From Pseudomonadota bacterium (GTDB lineage: Bacteria > Pseudomonadota > Gammaproteobacteria > Burkholderiales > Burkholderiaceae_A): a DNA stretch of 24,785 nucleotides. Under the pieces are notes generated by a model, which saw only the letters and a list, made by a program, of their open reading frames with translations, was not told the DNA's origin and made no database searches. The position numbers and the translations under genes were made by a program. This document shows positions 7,780-17,212 of the stretch, piece after piece. The stretch lies in assembly GCA_002684875.1 (NCBI GenBank), contig NYVY01000045.1, positions 9,176-33,960 on the forward strand, read 5' to 3'. How positions within the stretch are numbered: position 1 is the stretch's first letter; every line of letters starts with the position of its first letter.

Positions 7780-8218
7780 TCAACAAAATAGCGACCTTGT
7801 AAACTTATTTTCTGAAGTCCAGCCAGCTAAGTGGCCAATGTTTATAAAAAAACTTGAATTAAAAGGCTTAGTAAAACAATTTTTTTGGCAGGCAGAGTTA
7901 TTAAAAATCGTCCACAATAATAACGGCTCGATTCTCTTGCTAGCATTAGACAACTTATTCTTTTCTGATAACGGTATTAGAAAAAAGGCAGAAGATTTTT
8001 TATCGAATAGACTAAACCGTAGAATTGAAATAAAAGTAGAATCAAAGTTAGATAAAGGGGAAACCCTTGCTAAAATAGAAGGTGATATCGAAAAAAAATC
8101 TAACTTAAAAGCTTCAAAAATCATTAAAGAATCAAAGGTAGTCAAAGAGTTTCTGGAGAAATTTGACGCAAAAATAACGATAGACAGTACTAAATTAAAT
8201 AAAAAGGAAAGGAACTGA
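7778..8218 (+). CDS. dnaX: DnaX tau-specific C-terminal domain, reached by frameshift
   Basis: The frame is open immediately after the A14 run: codons from GAT 7778 read DQQNSDLVNLFSEVQPAKWP, then MFIKKLELKGLVKQFFWQAE and so on to TGA 8216-8218. The pattern W-x(2)-F-x(3)-L-x-L-x-G-L-x(2)-Q matches tau domain V, which binds the polymerase alpha subunit, so this is not an independent gene. The ATG at 7838 is internal and has no Shine-Dalgarno. Expression therefore needs slippage at the A run, or a true A count of 13. It ends 1 base before the ybaB start codon, so tau translation would be coupled to ybaB. Confidence 0.8.
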   Translation, partial: DQQNSDLVNLFSEVQPAKWPMFIKKLELKGLVKQFFWQAELLKIVHNNNGSILLLALDNLFFSDNGIRKKAEDFLSNRLNRRIEIKVESKLDKGETLAKIEGDIEKKSNLKASKIIKESKVVKEFLEKFDAKITIDSTKLNKKERN

Positions 8219-8219
8219 T

Positions 8220-8540
8220 TTGTTAAAAGGCAAACTTGGTAATATGATGAAGCAAGCACAAAAAATGCAACAAGACATGGCTAAAGTGCAAGAGGAATTA
8301 GGGAATTTATTGATCACGGGAGAATCGGCGTCAGGAAAAGTCAAGGTTACTGTATCTTGTTCTAATATTGTCAAAATGGTAGACATTGATTCAAGCCTGA
8401 ACGTAGGGGAGGAAGAAGAACTAGAACTGCTACAAGATTTAATTAAAATTGCAACAAACGATGCGTTGAGTAAGGCAAAAAAAATATCAGATGACAAGTT
8501 GGGTGCGGTTACAGCTGGAATATCATTACCAGGGATGTGA
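8220..8540 (+). CDS. ybaB: Nucleoid-associated protein YbaB/EbfC family
   Basis: A 106-residue YbaB/EbfC protein, a small dimeric DNA-binding nucleoid factor encoded between dnaX and recR in most bacteria. The hallmark N-terminus MLKGKLGNMMKQAQKMQQDMAKVQEEL and the C-terminal VTAGISLPGM are visible. The start is TTG at 8220, with an AAGGAAAGGA Shine-Dalgarno region just upstream inside the end of the tau frame; no ATG gives the family N-terminus. The length is typical (about 107). It is likely co-transcribed with dnaX and recR. Confidence 0.95.
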   Translation: MLKGKLGNMMKQAQKMQQDMAKVQEELGNLLITGESASGKVKVTVSCSNIVKMVDIDSSLNVGEEEELELLQDLIKIATNDALSKAKKISDDKLGAVTAGISLPGM

Positions 8541-8552
8541 AAAAAGGAAAAT

Positions 8553-9176
8553 ATGAGCCAGATTAACTATATGCCAGATTGTTTCAATTCCCTTACAGAA
8601 GCATTTGCAAAGCTGCCTGGGGTAGGACCAAAAACCGCTCAAAGAAACGCCTTTTATCTTTTGCAGTTTGATAGAGAAACCGCGTTTAATTTAGCTACTC
8701 ACTTAACAGAAGCATTAACCAAAATTAAGAACTGTAAATTGTGTAATACCTTAAGTGAAAGGTCAACTTGTGACATCTGTTCTAATGAAACTAGAGATCC
8801 TTCTCAGGTTTGTGTGGTTGAGTCGCCTGCTGATATGTTAATGATAGAACAATCCCATTCTTTCAATGGATTCTATTTTGTTCTAATGGGAAGAATATCG
8901 TTTATTGACGGAGTAGGGCCCAAAGAGTTGGCTTTTGAGAGTTTGTTGACCAGAGTTGAAAAAGATGAAGTTATCGAAATAATTATTGCAACAAATTTTA
9001 CTGCAGAGGGAGAAGCGACAGCTCAAGCAATAGAGTCTCTTTTACTTCAAAAAAACTCCAGTAAAAGAAAGAAGGTTGCGAGATTAGCTAAAGGAGTTCC
9101 ATTTGGTGGTGAGTTAGAATACACAGATTTAGGAACTATTGCTCAGGCTATGAGAGAACGAAAGAGGGGTAGTTAA
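8553..9176 (+). CDS. recR: Recombination mediator RecR
   Basis: RecR works with RecO (and RecF) to load RecA on gapped DNA. The 207 residues contain the helix-hairpin-helix segment LPGVGPKTAQRNAF (about 21-34), the Cys4 zinc finger C61/C64/C73/C76, and a Toprim domain beginning VCVVESPADMLMIEQ. The C-terminal part ends in LAKGVPFGGELEYTDLGTI, typical of RecR. It starts at ATG 12 bp after ybaB, with a Shine-Dalgarno-like AAAAAGGA. Slightly longer than the usual 198-200 residues. Confidence 0.97.
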   Translation: MSQINYMPDCFNSLTEAFAKLPGVGPKTAQRNAFYLLQFDRETAFNLATHLTEALTKIKNCKLCNTLSERSTCDICSNETRDPSQVCVVESPADMLMIEQSHSFNGFYFVLMGRISFIDGVGPKELAFESLLTRVEKDEVIEIIIATNFTAEGEATAQAIESLLLQKNSSKRKKVARLAKGVPFGGELEYTDLGTIAQAMRERKRGS

Positions 9177-9179
9177 ACC

Positions 9180-9557
9180 ATGGATTTGATATCTTTCTGG
9201 TGCTTGTTCGTTGCTGGCTTTTTACCCATTGTTTGTGCTGGAATTTCAAAAACAGACAAAAGCTATGATAACAGCAACCCAAGGAAATGGTTAGGCAATC
9301 AGGGGGGGTATAGAGAGAGAGCTAACGCGGCTCAGCTTAATTCTTGGGAGTCTTTTGTTTGGTTTTCCGTTTCGATAATACTGACTTTAATTCATGGACC
9401 AAGTGATACAGACTTTGTTAACACATTTTCAGTTCTTTTTATTTTTTTCAGAGTGCTTTACATTGGTTTTTATGTCTTAAACTTTTCCACGTTAAGAACG
9501 ATAGCTTGGTTGTTTGGGCAGGCTTGCGTAGTAACACTTTTTTTCTCAGTTGTATGA
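9180..9557 (+). CDS. MAPEG-family membrane protein
   Basis: A 125-residue protein with four hydrophobic segments (about 5-20, 55-72, 80-97, 105-124) and the family motif RANAAQLNSWESF at about 47-59. It belongs to the MAPEG superfamily (membrane-associated proteins in eicosanoid and glutathione metabolism); bacterial members of this short type have unknown substrates and may use glutathione. The start codon lies 3 bp after the recR stop, so the two are very probably co-transcribed. The YDNSNPRKWL stretch is typical of the proteobacterial uncharacterised MAPEG group. The specific function is not assignable. Confidence 0.85.
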   Translation: MDLISFWCLFVAGFLPIVCAGISKTDKSYDNSNPRKWLGNQGGYRERANAAQLNSWESFVWFSVSIILTLIHGPSDTDFVNTFSVLFIFFRVLYIGFYVLNFSTLRTIAWLFGQACVVTLFFSVV

Positions 9558-9600
9558 CTTGTAATTATGGTTGTCACAAAATATGTTATCGGAGGAATTT

Positions 9601-10782
9601 TTGAATATTAGTGAATTAATAGGCGTTTCAGACGATTTTAAAGGGCAAAAAAAAGCTGTGTTAGTTCTGGACGATGGCATGACTTTTTTCGGAAGGTCAA
9701 TCGGTTATGATGACGTAAGTGTTGGAGAAGTAGTGTTTAACACTGCTATGACGGGTTATCAAGAAATCATTACTGATCCAAGCTACTGCAATCAGTTAGT
9801 AACGTTAACATATCCCCATATAGGAAATGTTGGTTGTAATGACACAGACATGGAGTCGATAAAACCGCATCTATCTGGGCTAATAATAAAACAAATATCA
9901 GAAACATTTTCCAATCACAGAGGTATGGAGTCACTCCAGTGTTTTTTGAAGAGAAACAAAATTGTTGGCATTGATAAGATTGATACGAGAAAATTAACGT
10001 TGCATTTACGAGGAAGAGGTTCTCAGAATGGAGCGATAGTCTCTAGTTTTTTAAAAAATGATTCCGACCTTGAAGAAGCAAAACGTGAGGCACGTTCTGC
10101 GTTAGATAGTTTTGAAGGTATATCAGGCAAAAATGTTGCTGAAAAAGTTAGCGGATTCGCACTACCTGAAGACGATAATTGGATTTCAAGCTCAAAAAAA
10201 TCTCAACCAAAAAAACCACTAAAGGTCGTAGTAGTGGATCTTGGCGTAAAGAAAAATATCATAATAAATTTAAAAAGATTAGGGTTTCTGGTAAATGTTG
10301 TACCTAGCAATTCTACTTTTACGGTGATCAAAGAACTCAATCCAGATGGGCTAGTCATTTCAAACGGTCCAGGAGATCCAGAACCGTGTGAAAATGCCAT
10401 TGAGGTAGCTAGGCTTGCCATCGAGGAAAATTTGCCAACTTTGGGAATATGTTTAGGTCATCAAATTATCGGTTTAGCACTGGGACTAGGAATTAAGAAG
10501 ATGACAGTTGGTCATCATGGTGCAAATCATCCCGTTGAGAATTTGAAAAATGGAAATATTTTTATTACATCTCAAAACCATGGCTTCGTTGTTGATCAGG
10601 AAGGGTTGAATTCAAAAGTAGAAATTACCCACTCTTCTCTTTTTGATGGAACGATACAGGGTTTTAAATTAAAAAACTCAAACATTTTCGCTTTTCAAGG
10701 TCATCCTGAGGGTTGTCCTGGTCCGACAGATATTTCGGAAGTTTTTTCAGATTTCTTATTTAGCGTAGAAAATAGTGTTTAA
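9601..10782 (+). CDS. carA: Carbamoyl-phosphate synthase small (glutaminase) subunit
   Basis: CarA hydrolyses glutamine and channels ammonia to CarB for carbamoyl phosphate, the precursor of pyrimidines and arginine. The start chosen is TTG 9601, with GGAGGA at 9591-9596 ideally placed; this gives 393 residues beginning MNISELIGVSDDF. An in-frame ATG at 9583 lies before that Shine-Dalgarno and is less likely. The N-terminal CPSase_sm domain shows VGEVVFNTAMTGYQEIITDPSY. The class I glutaminase domain has the nucleophile in GICLGHQ (C284) and the His/Glu pair in FQGHPEG (H368, E370). There are about 15 extra residues before the family core (KKAVLVLDDG). It is 43 bp after the MAPEG gene and 32 bp before carB. 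Confidence 0.96.
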   Translation: MNISELIGVSDDFKGQKKAVLVLDDGMTFFGRSIGYDDVSVGEVVFNTAMTGYQEIITDPSYCNQLVTLTYPHIGNVGCNDTDMESIKPHLSGLIIKQISETFSNHRGMESLQCFLKRNKIVGIDKIDTRKLTLHLRGRGSQNGAIVSSFLKNDSDLEEAKREARSALDSFEGISGKNVAEKVSGFALPEDDNWISSSKKSQPKKPLKVVVVDLGVKKNIIINLKRLGFLVNVVPSNSTFTVIKELNPDGLVISNGPGDPEPCENAIEVARLAIEENLPTLGICLGHQIIGLALGLGIKKMTVGHHGANHPVENLKNGNIFITSQNHGFVVDQEGLNSKVEITHSSLFDGTIQGFKLKNSNIFAFQGHPEGCPGPTDISEVFSDFLFSVENSV

Positions 10783-10814
10783 CCTAGGGAAATTGAATTA
10801 ATGAAAGTTAGCTA

Positions 10815-13800
10815 ATGCCTCTTAGAAACGATATAAAAAAAATTCTCATCGTTGGAGCTGGTCCAATTGTTATTGGGCAGGCCTGCGAGTTCGACTATTC
10901 GGGTGTTCAAGCTTGTAAAGCTTTAAAAGAAGAGGGTTTTAGTGTTGTTTTGGTTAATAGCAATCCAGCGACAATTATGACTGATCCAGATATGGCTGAT
11001 GCTGTGTATATTGAACCCCTAAATGAAATGGTTTTGGACAAAATATTAAATATTGAAAGACCGGACGCGTTATTAGCCACAATGGGCGGGCAAACAGCAC
11101 TTAATCTTGCTCTTAAACTTGCTGAAAATGGGTCTTTAGAAAAATACGGTGTCGAATTGATAGGAGCTAAACAAAGTTCTATTGAGATTGCGGAGGATAG
11201 AAGCAAATTCAAAATCGCTATGAATGAACTCGGTTTAAAAACTGCAAGGTCTGGATTAGCGCACTCTATCGAAGAAGCTTTATCCGTGAGGGGTCAAATA
11301 GCAAAGCTTACAGGAGGTTCTGGTTTTCCAATTGTGGTTCGTCCTAGTTTTACACTGGGAGGTAGCGGAGGTGGGATCGCTTACAATGGGCAGGAGTTTG
11401 AGCTTATTTGCAGGCAAGGATTAGAGGCTTCTCCTGTAAAACAGTTGTTGATTGAGGAGTCTCTGATAGGTTGGAAAGAATTTGAGATGGAGGTGGTTAG
11501 AGATAAAAGAGACAATTGCATTATAGTTTGCTCAATTGAAAATTTCGACCCGATGGGTGTGCATACGGGTGACTCTATTACAGTAGCCCCAGCGCAAACA
11601 TTAACAGATAAAGAATATCAGGCAATGCGAAGTGCCTCAATTGAAATTTTAAGAAAGGTTGGAGTTGATACAGGAGGGTCTAATGTTCAGTTTGCTGTAA
11701 ACCCTGTGGATGGACGAATGATTGTTGTGGAAATGAATCCCCGTGTTTCTAGATCTTCGGCATTGGCATCGAAAGCAACTGGTTTTCCAATTGCAAAAAT
11801 TGCTGCAAAGTTGGCGGTAGGTTACTGCTTAAATGAATTAAAGAATGAAGTTACTGGAGGAATTATTCCGTGTTCTTTCGAACCGACAATTGATTATGTG
11901 GTGACAAAAATTCCCCGATTTGCGTTTGAGAAGTTTCCCCTTGCGGAGGACAGATTAACAACACAAATGAAGTCAGTTGGAGAAGTAATGGCGATAGGTA
12001 GAACCTTCCAAGAAAGTTTCCAGAAAGCAATTAGGGGTTTGGAAACTGGTATCGATGGAATGTGTGAAACAAGTTCCCAAATAGATGAGCTAAAAAATCT
12101 CTTATCCGAACCTAGCTCAAATCGATTTTTATTCGTTGCGGATGCTTTCCGAAGAAAATTTAGTTTAGAAGATGTATATGATGCCACGAAGATTGATAAA
12201 TGGTTCTTGGTTCAAATCCAAGAGCTGGTAGAAATAGAAGAGGCCTTAAAAGGGATGGTATTAGCCGATGTTGATAGTGAACTAATGTTAGAGCTAAAAC
12301 AAAAAGGTTTCTCAGATGCACGGCTGGCGAGGGTTCTGGATGTTACGGAGAACCAGGTAAGAAAAGTACGTCATGGTTTTAGTGTTAATCCCGTTTTTAA
12401 AAGGGTAGACACGTGTGCAGGTGAATTCGATTCAAAAACTTCGTACTTTTATTCCACTTATGAAAGTGATGACGAGTGTAACCCCACGAATAACGAAAAA
12501 GTACTTATTTTGGGTGGTGGACCCAATAGGATTGGACAAGGAATAGAGTTTGACTATTGTTGTGTTCACTCAGTTTTAGCTCTTCGTTCGTTAGGGTATG
12601 AAACTATTATGGTCAACTGTAATCCAGAGACAGTTTCAACTGATTATGATACTTCAGATAGATTATATTTTGAGTCGTTGACTTTAGAAGATGTCTTCGA
12701 AATTATTTTGCGAGAAAAACCCATTGGGGTAATTGTCCAATTCGGAGGCCAAACTCCATTAAAATTGGCCAGGGATTTGGAGGATCTTGGGGTGAATATA
12801 CTGGGTACCAAGCCTGAGTTTATCGATTTGGCGGAGGATAGAGAACGTTTTCAGAACCTTTTGAAGAAAATGAACCTACTTCAACCTTCAAATAGGATCG
12901 CAAGAACCGAAGAGGAAGCAAAGTTGTATGCTAGGGAGCTAGGATTTCCTCTTTTGGTAAGACCAAGTTATGTTTTAGGAGGAAGGGCGATGGAAGTTGT
13001 TCAAGACGAGAGAGACCTTACTCAATACTTTATTGAGGCTGTTAAGGTTTCTAATGAGTCGCCTGTTCTTTTAGACCACTTTCTCAATGATGCGATTGAA
13101 ATAGATGTTGATTGTTTGTTTGATGGGAAATCTATTTTTATCGGTGGAATCATGGAGCATATTGAGCGTGCTGGTGTACATTCAGGAGATTCTGCATGTT
13201 GCTTACCACCATTTTCATTATCAGATAAGATAATTTCGACTATTGAGAGGCAAACCAAAGTTTTAGCTCAGTCCCTTCAAGTCCAAGGACTAATGAACAT
13301 TCAGTTCGCAGTCGAGGACAACAAGGTTTTTGTTCTCGAAGTTAACCCTCGAGCATCGAGAACTATTCCGTTTGTATCTAAAGCGATTGGGATGCCATTA
13401 GCTAAAATTGCTTCAAAAATCATGATGGGCGTCAATTTGGATGAGCAAAATGTTACTACCAATATAGCATCTCAATATTTTGCCGTTAAGGAGGCTGTGT
13501 TTCCATTTTCAAAATTCTATGGTGTTGACACCATATTAGGGCCAGAAATGAAATCCACAGGAGAGGTGATGGGCGTTGGAAAGACCTTTGGTGAGGCATT
13601 CATTAAGTCTCAACTTGGTGCGGGTATAATTTTTCCAGAAGAAATCTCAGGTAAACTAGCCTTTCTTAGCGTCCGAGACACTGATAAGCCTCAAGCTGTA
13701 AATATAGCTAAAAAACTGAAAAAACTTGGTTTTAATTTGGTTGCAACAAGAGGAACAGCAAAATTTATAGCAGAAAATGGTATTTCTGTTGAAATCGTTA

Positions 13801-14045
13801 ATAAGGTTGCAGAAGGAAGACCGCATGTGGTTGACATGATTAAGAGCGGTCAAATATCCTTTATATTGAATACTGTGGAAGAGCGGAAAAGTGCAATTAG
13901 AGATTCTCGGTCAATTAGAACAAGTGCTCTATCTGAAGCAGTTACCACCTATACAACTATAGCTGGGGCCAGAGCAGCTGTTGATGGGTTATCTTCTCTT
14001 GCTGCACAGAGAATTGAAGTATATGATTTAAAATCGATTCATTAA
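10815..14045 (+). CDS. carB: Carbamoyl-phosphate synthase large subunit
   Basis: CarB uses two ATP, bicarbonate and CarA-derived ammonia to make carbamoyl phosphate. The 1076 residues match E. coli (1073). Two homologous ATP-grasp halves are visible: the first opens with [17 protein letters not shown], the second with [17 protein letters not shown] at about residue 568. The metal-binding motifs [18 protein letters not shown] and [16 protein letters not shown] are present. The C-terminal methylglyoxal-synthase-like regulatory domain (about 940-1076, with [11 protein letters not shown]) binds ornithine/UMP-type effectors in relatives. No truncation or frameshift is seen. Start ATG 10815 ([17 protein letters not shown]) gives the family N-terminus. 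Confidence 0.98.
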   Translation: MPLRNDIKKILIVGAGPIVIGQACEFDYSGVQACKALKEEGFSVVLVNSNPATIMTDPDMADAVYIEPLNEMVLDKILNIERPDALLATMGGQTALNLALKLAENGSLEKYGVELIGAKQSSIEIAEDRSKFKIAMNELGLKTARSGLAHSIEEALSVRGQIAKLTGGSGFPIVVRPSFTLGGSGGGIAYNGQEFELICRQGLEASPVKQLLIEESLIGWKEFEMEVVRDKRDNCIIVCSIENFDPMGVHTGDSITVAPAQTLTDKEYQAMRSASIEILRKVGVDTGGSNVQFAVNPVDGRMIVVEMNPRVSRSSALASKATGFPIAKIAAKLAVGYCLNELKNEVTGGIIPCSFEPTIDYVVTKIPRFAFEKFPLAEDRLTTQMKSVGEVMAIGRTFQESFQKAIRGLETGIDGMCETSSQIDELKNLLSEPSSNRFLFVADAFRRKFSLEDVYDATKIDKWFLVQIQELVEIEEALKGMVLADVDSELMLELKQKGFSDARLARVLDVTENQVRKVRHGFSVNPVFKRVDTCAGEFDSKTSYFYSTYESDDECNPTNNEKVLILGGGPNRIGQGIEFDYCCVHSVLALRSLGYETIMVNCNPETVSTDYDTSDRLYFESLTLEDVFEIILREKPIGVIVQFGGQTPLKLARDLEDLGVNILGTKPEFIDLAEDRERFQNLLKKMNLLQPSNRIARTEEEAKLYARELGFPLLVRPSYVLGGRAMEVVQDERDLTQYFIEAVKVSNESPVLLDHFLNDAIEIDVDCLFDGKSIFIGGIMEHIERAGVHSGDSACCLPPFSLSDKIISTIERQTKVLAQSLQVQGLMNIQFAVEDNKVFVLEVNPRASRTIPFVSKAIGMPLAKIASKIMMGVNLDEQNVTTNIASQYFAVKEAVFPFSKFYGVDTILGPEMKSTGEVMGVGKTFGEAFIKSQLGAGIIFPEEISGKLAFLSVRDTDKPQAVNIAKKLKKLGFNLVATRGTAKFIAENGISVEIVNKVAEGRPHVVDMIKSGQISFILNTVEERKSAIRDSRSIRTSALSEAVTTYTTIAGARAAVDGLSSLAAQRIEVYDLKSIH

Positions 14046-14053
14046 ATTAAATT

Positions 14054-14536
14054 ATGAAGAAAACTCCACTAACAGTTATCGGTTATGACCGTATAAAAAG
14101 TGAAGTCCACCGCTTAAAGACTAAAGAGAGACCTGCGGTCATTCAGGCTATTGCAGAGGCAAGAGCACATGGAGACTTATCAGAGAATGCGGAGTACGAT
14201 GCAGCCAAAGAAAAACAGTCCCTTCTAGAGGGTAGGATTCAAGACCTTGAGGCGAAAATCTCTACCGCTGAGATCATTAATCCTAAGGATTTACTAAAAG
14301 ATGGGCGCGTAGTGTTTGGAGTCAATGTAAAATTTATCGATCTGGAATCGGATGAGGAGTTTGAATATCAGATTGTTGGTGAAGATGAAGCAGATATTAA
14401 AGAAGGAAAAATTTCTTACATCAGCCCAATTGCTAAGGCCCTGATAGGGAAAAGAGTTGAAGATGTGGCTGAGTTTTCCATTCCTTCGGGAAAGAGAGAG
14501 GTTCAAATACTGTCCGTGAGTTATGAAGGCAAGTAA
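14054..14536 (+). CDS. greA: Transcription elongation factor GreA
   Basis: GreA enters the RNA polymerase secondary channel and stimulates cleavage of backtracked RNA. The 160 residues give the usual length (158). The N-terminal coiled coil carries the acidic tip in ARAHGDLSENAEYDAAKEKQ, where the Asp and Glu bind the catalytic metal. The C-terminal FKBP-like domain ends YISPIAKALIGKRVEDV. It lies 8 bp after carB, so it is almost certainly in the same operon; carB-greA is a common betaproteobacterial order. No good Shine-Dalgarno is seen, suggesting translational coupling. Confidence 0.97.
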   Translation: MKKTPLTVIGYDRIKSEVHRLKTKERPAVIQAIAEARAHGDLSENAEYDAAKEKQSLLEGRIQDLEAKISTAEIINPKDLLKDGRVVFGVNVKFIDLESDEEFEYQIVGEDEADIKEGKISYISPIAKALIGKRVEDVAEFSIPSGKREVQILSVSYEGK

Positions 14537-14544
14537 ACTAGCCA

Positions 14545-15165
14545 ATGAAAAAGTCAAAAAAAAGAAAATGGATTAATGAGTTCCTGAAAGATAAGTATGT
14601 TATCGAAGCAAATAGAAATGGTTTTCGATCAAGGGCTGCTTACAAATTACTGCAGATGGATGAAGAATTTGGTTTTTTAAAAAAAGCCAAGACTGTTTTA
14701 GATATCGGAAGCGCTCCAGGAAGTTGGTTACAGGTCATCGAAAAGAGAACAAATCCAGAAAATACAAAAATTGTCGGTATTGACCTTTTGCCATATAAAA
14801 ACTTACGAAGCGTTAATCAAGTTATTGGAGATTTTTGCCAATCGTCTACCCAACTTATTTTAAAAAAAGCTTTTGACGAAAGAAAAATAGACCTTATTTT
14901 ATCAGATATGGCACCAAACCTTTCTGGTGTAGCTGTGGTAGATTCGGCTAAAGTATCATTCCTAATTGGGGCAGTTGTTGAATTTAGCGTAAAAAACATT
15001 AATTCTAAAGGATCGCTGGTAATTAAAATTCTTGAAACTGGTTCTACAGGTAACAAATTCGTTACCGATTTACGAGAACATTTTAAGGAGGTTTGGATTA
15101 GAAAACCAGAAGCTTCAAAAAATAGTTCTACTGAGCGGTATTTAATAGCAAAAACACTAAAATAA
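14545..15165 (+). CDS. rlmE: 23S rRNA (uridine-2'-O-)methyltransferase RlmE
   Basis: RlmE (FtsJ/RrmJ) 2'-O-methylates U2552 in the 23S A-loop late in 50S assembly, using SAM. The 206 residues show the basic N-terminus, the SAM motif VLDIGSAPGSWLQV (about 51-64), and the K-D-K-E catalytic tetrad at K34 (RAAYKL), D121 (SDMAPNLSG), K161 (LVIKIL) and E197 (STERYL). It starts at ATG 8 bp after greA. In many betaproteobacteria a divergent yhbY (CRS1-YhbY RNA-binding) gene separates greA and rlmE; it is absent here. Confidence 0.97.
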   Translation: MKKSKKRKWINEFLKDKYVIEANRNGFRSRAAYKLLQMDEEFGFLKKAKTVLDIGSAPGSWLQVIEKRTNPENTKIVGIDLLPYKNLRSVNQVIGDFCQSSTQLILKKAFDERKIDLILSDMAPNLSGVAVVDSAKVSFLIGAVVEFSVKNINSKGSLVIKILETGSTGNKFVTDLREHFKEVWIRKPEASKNSSTERYLIAKTLK

Positions 15166-15235
15166 TAGTGTATTTAAAAACTTATTTGGAATATAGTTAT
15201 CCAATGTTTTTGACACTTTTTAGTAAGGGGTTATT

Positions 15236-17158
15236 TTGAACAACACTGTATCTAAAGTTGCAATATGGATGGTCATCGCATTAGTACTATTCTCTATCTT
15301 CCGTCAGTTTGATGGACCAAGAGGGATGAGTAGAGAAGTTTCTTATTCACAGTTCATGGAGGAGGCCCGTCAAGGTGCGATAAAATCGGCCATCGTTGAT
15401 GGGCGCACCGTTAGGGCGACGACTACAGATGAAAGACAGCTTGTTGTAAACGCCCCGCAAGACCTTTGGATGGTTTCTGATCTCATGAAATATGGAGTAA
15501 TTGTTTCCGCGAAACCTGAGGAGCAGCCGTCGCTGTTGATGAGTATATTTGTTTCTTGGTTTCCCATGCTCCTTTTAATAGCGGTCTGGATTTTTTTCAT
15601 GAGACAGATGCAAGGGGGAGGTCGAGGAGGAGCCTTTTCGTTCGGCAAGTCAAAAGCAAGAATGATAGACGAGAATAATAATGCGATTACGTTTTCAGAT
15701 GTAGCTGGATGTGATGAAGCTAAAGAAGATGTGACTGAATTAGTTGATTTTTTGAGAGATCCCTCAAAATTTCAAAAACTTGGGGGAAGGATACCGCGAG
15801 GAGTTTTAATGGTAGGGTCACCTGGAACCGGAAAAACTCTTCTTGCCAAGGCGATTGCTGGTGAAGCTAAGGTTCCATTTTTCTCTATTTCTGGTTCTGA
15901 TTTTGTGGAAATGTTTGTCGGAGTGGGGGCTGCTCGGGTAAGGGATATGTTCGAGAATGCGAAGAAACAGTCTCCATGCATCATATTTATTGATGAGATA
16001 GACGCAGTAGGTAGGCAGAGGGGAGCAGGTTTAGGTGGTGGGAATGACGAGCGTGAGCAGACACTCAATCAAATGTTGGTGGAGATGGATGGTTTTGAAA
16101 CGAATCAGGGAATAATAGTTATTGCGGCAACAAATAGGCCAGACGTTTTAGATCCTGCTCTGTTAAGGCCTGGACGTTTTGATAGACAGGTTGTGGTTCC
16201 GCTACCAGATGTTAGAGGTCGAGAGCAAATTTTAAATGTTCACATGAGAAAGGTGCCAATAGCCAAAGATGTTAAAGCGGATATATTAGCAAGAGGTACT
16301 CCAGGAATGTCTGGGGCTGACCTAGCAAACCTCGTTAACGAGTCAGCTCTATTTGCTGCAAGAAGAAGTGGTCGGACTGTAGAGATGGATGACTTTGAGA
16401 AAGCTAAAGATAAAATTCTAATGGGTTCGGAGAGAAAGTCTATTGTCATGCCCGAGGAGGAGAGAAAAAATACTGCCTACCACGAATCAGGTCATGCAAT
16501 TGTGGCAAAAATGCTACCCAAGACTGATCCAGTCCATAAGGTTACTATAATACCTCGAGGCAGAGCCCTTGGAGTTACAATGCAATTGCCGGAAGGGGAT
16601 AGGTATAGTATGGACAAAGACCGTCTTCTTAACACTATAGCTGTGTTGTTTGGCGGTAGGATTGCGGAAGAAATATTTATGGATCAAATGACAACGGGTG
16701 CCTCTAATGATTTTGAAAGAGCTACTCAGCTCGCTAGGGATATGGTAACGAGATATGGTATGAGTGATAACTTAGGGCCAATGGTTTACGCTGAGAACGA
16801 GGGTGAAGTTTTTCTTGGGAGAAGTATAACTAAAACTACTCATGTTTCAGAGTCAACAATGCAGAAAGTCGACAGTGAAATTAGAAAAATCATTGATGAG
16901 CAGTATCTGGTCGCTAGAAACATAATAGAAGAACATTCAGATAAAATGCACGCCATGGCTAATGCATTGTTAGAATGGGAAACGATAGATGCTGATCAAA
17001 TTGATGACATAGCTAATGGAAAAACGCCGAAACCTCCTAAAGATGCACAAAAGGCAGGTCCAAAGGATGGTGGCAACAGCTCTAGTTCTGGTCCAGGTTC
17101 CTCAGCGAAAAAAGGAGATAACGCACCTCCAGATGGCGCTGCTACAGCTACACAATAG
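15236..17158 (+). CDS. ftsH: ATP-dependent zinc metalloprotease FtsH
   Basis: FtsH is the membrane-anchored hexameric AAA+ protease that degrades misassembled membrane proteins and regulators such as LpxC and sigma-32 in relatives. Of 640 residues, transmembrane helices lie at about 9-24 and 104-122 around a small periplasmic domain. Walker A GSPGTGKT is at 194-201, Walker [10 protein letters not shown] at 249-257, and the second region of homology ends RPGRFDRQV. The zinc site is HESGH (416-420), with D492 as the likely third ligand. The C-terminal 40 residues are a low-complexity Gly/Ser/Pro/Ala tail. The start is TTG with AAGGGG 5 bases upstream (15225-15230). The rlmE-ftsH-folP-glmM order is widely conserved. 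Confidence 0.98.
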   Translation: MNNTVSKVAIWMVIALVLFSIFRQFDGPRGMSREVSYSQFMEEARQGAIKSAIVDGRTVRATTTDERQLVVNAPQDLWMVSDLMKYGVIVSAKPEEQPSLLMSIFVSWFPMLLLIAVWIFFMRQMQGGGRGGAFSFGKSKARMIDENNNAITFSDVAGCDEAKEDVTELVDFLRDPSKFQKLGGRIPRGVLMVGSPGTGKTLLAKAIAGEAKVPFFSISGSDFVEMFVGVGAARVRDMFENAKKQSPCIIFIDEIDAVGRQRGAGLGGGNDEREQTLNQMLVEMDGFETNQGIIVIAATNRPDVLDPALLRPGRFDRQVVVPLPDVRGREQILNVHMRKVPIAKDVKADILARGTPGMSGADLANLVNESALFAARRSGRTVEMDDFEKAKDKILMGSERKSIVMPEEERKNTAYHESGHAIVAKMLPKTDPVHKVTIIPRGRALGVTMQLPEGDRYSMDKDRLLNTIAVLFGGRIAEEIFMDQMTTGASNDFERATQLARDMVTRYGMSDNLGPMVYAENEGEVFLGRSITKTTHVSESTMQKVDSEIRKIIDEQYLVARNIIEEHSDKMHAMANALLEWETIDADQIDDIANGKTPKPPKDAQKAGPKDGGNSSSSGPGSSAKKGDNAPPDGAATATQ

Positions 17159-17212
17159 TTGAGTGGTTTAAGAGTGTAGGCTTGAAATAGAGGTGAGAGG
17201 GAACTAACCACT

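Noticed and set aside
7838..8218. An independent small gene starting at ATG 7838
   Set aside because: The frame is open and tau-like upstream of this ATG back to the A14 run, and no Shine-Dalgarno precedes it, so it is the dnaX C-terminal domain rather than a separate gene.
7780..8259. A 159-residue minus-strand open frame opposite the tau C-terminal region
   Set aside because: The plus strand shows clear tau and YbaB homology. The antisense frame is Ser/Phe/Leu-rich, as expected for the complement of Lys/Glu-rich coding DNA.
15210..15215. A perfect TTGACA -35 hexamer just before ftsH
   Set aside because: A -10 at the correct spacing would fall at or after the ftsH start codon, which has its own Shine-Dalgarno at 15225-15230, so this cannot drive the annotated gene normally.
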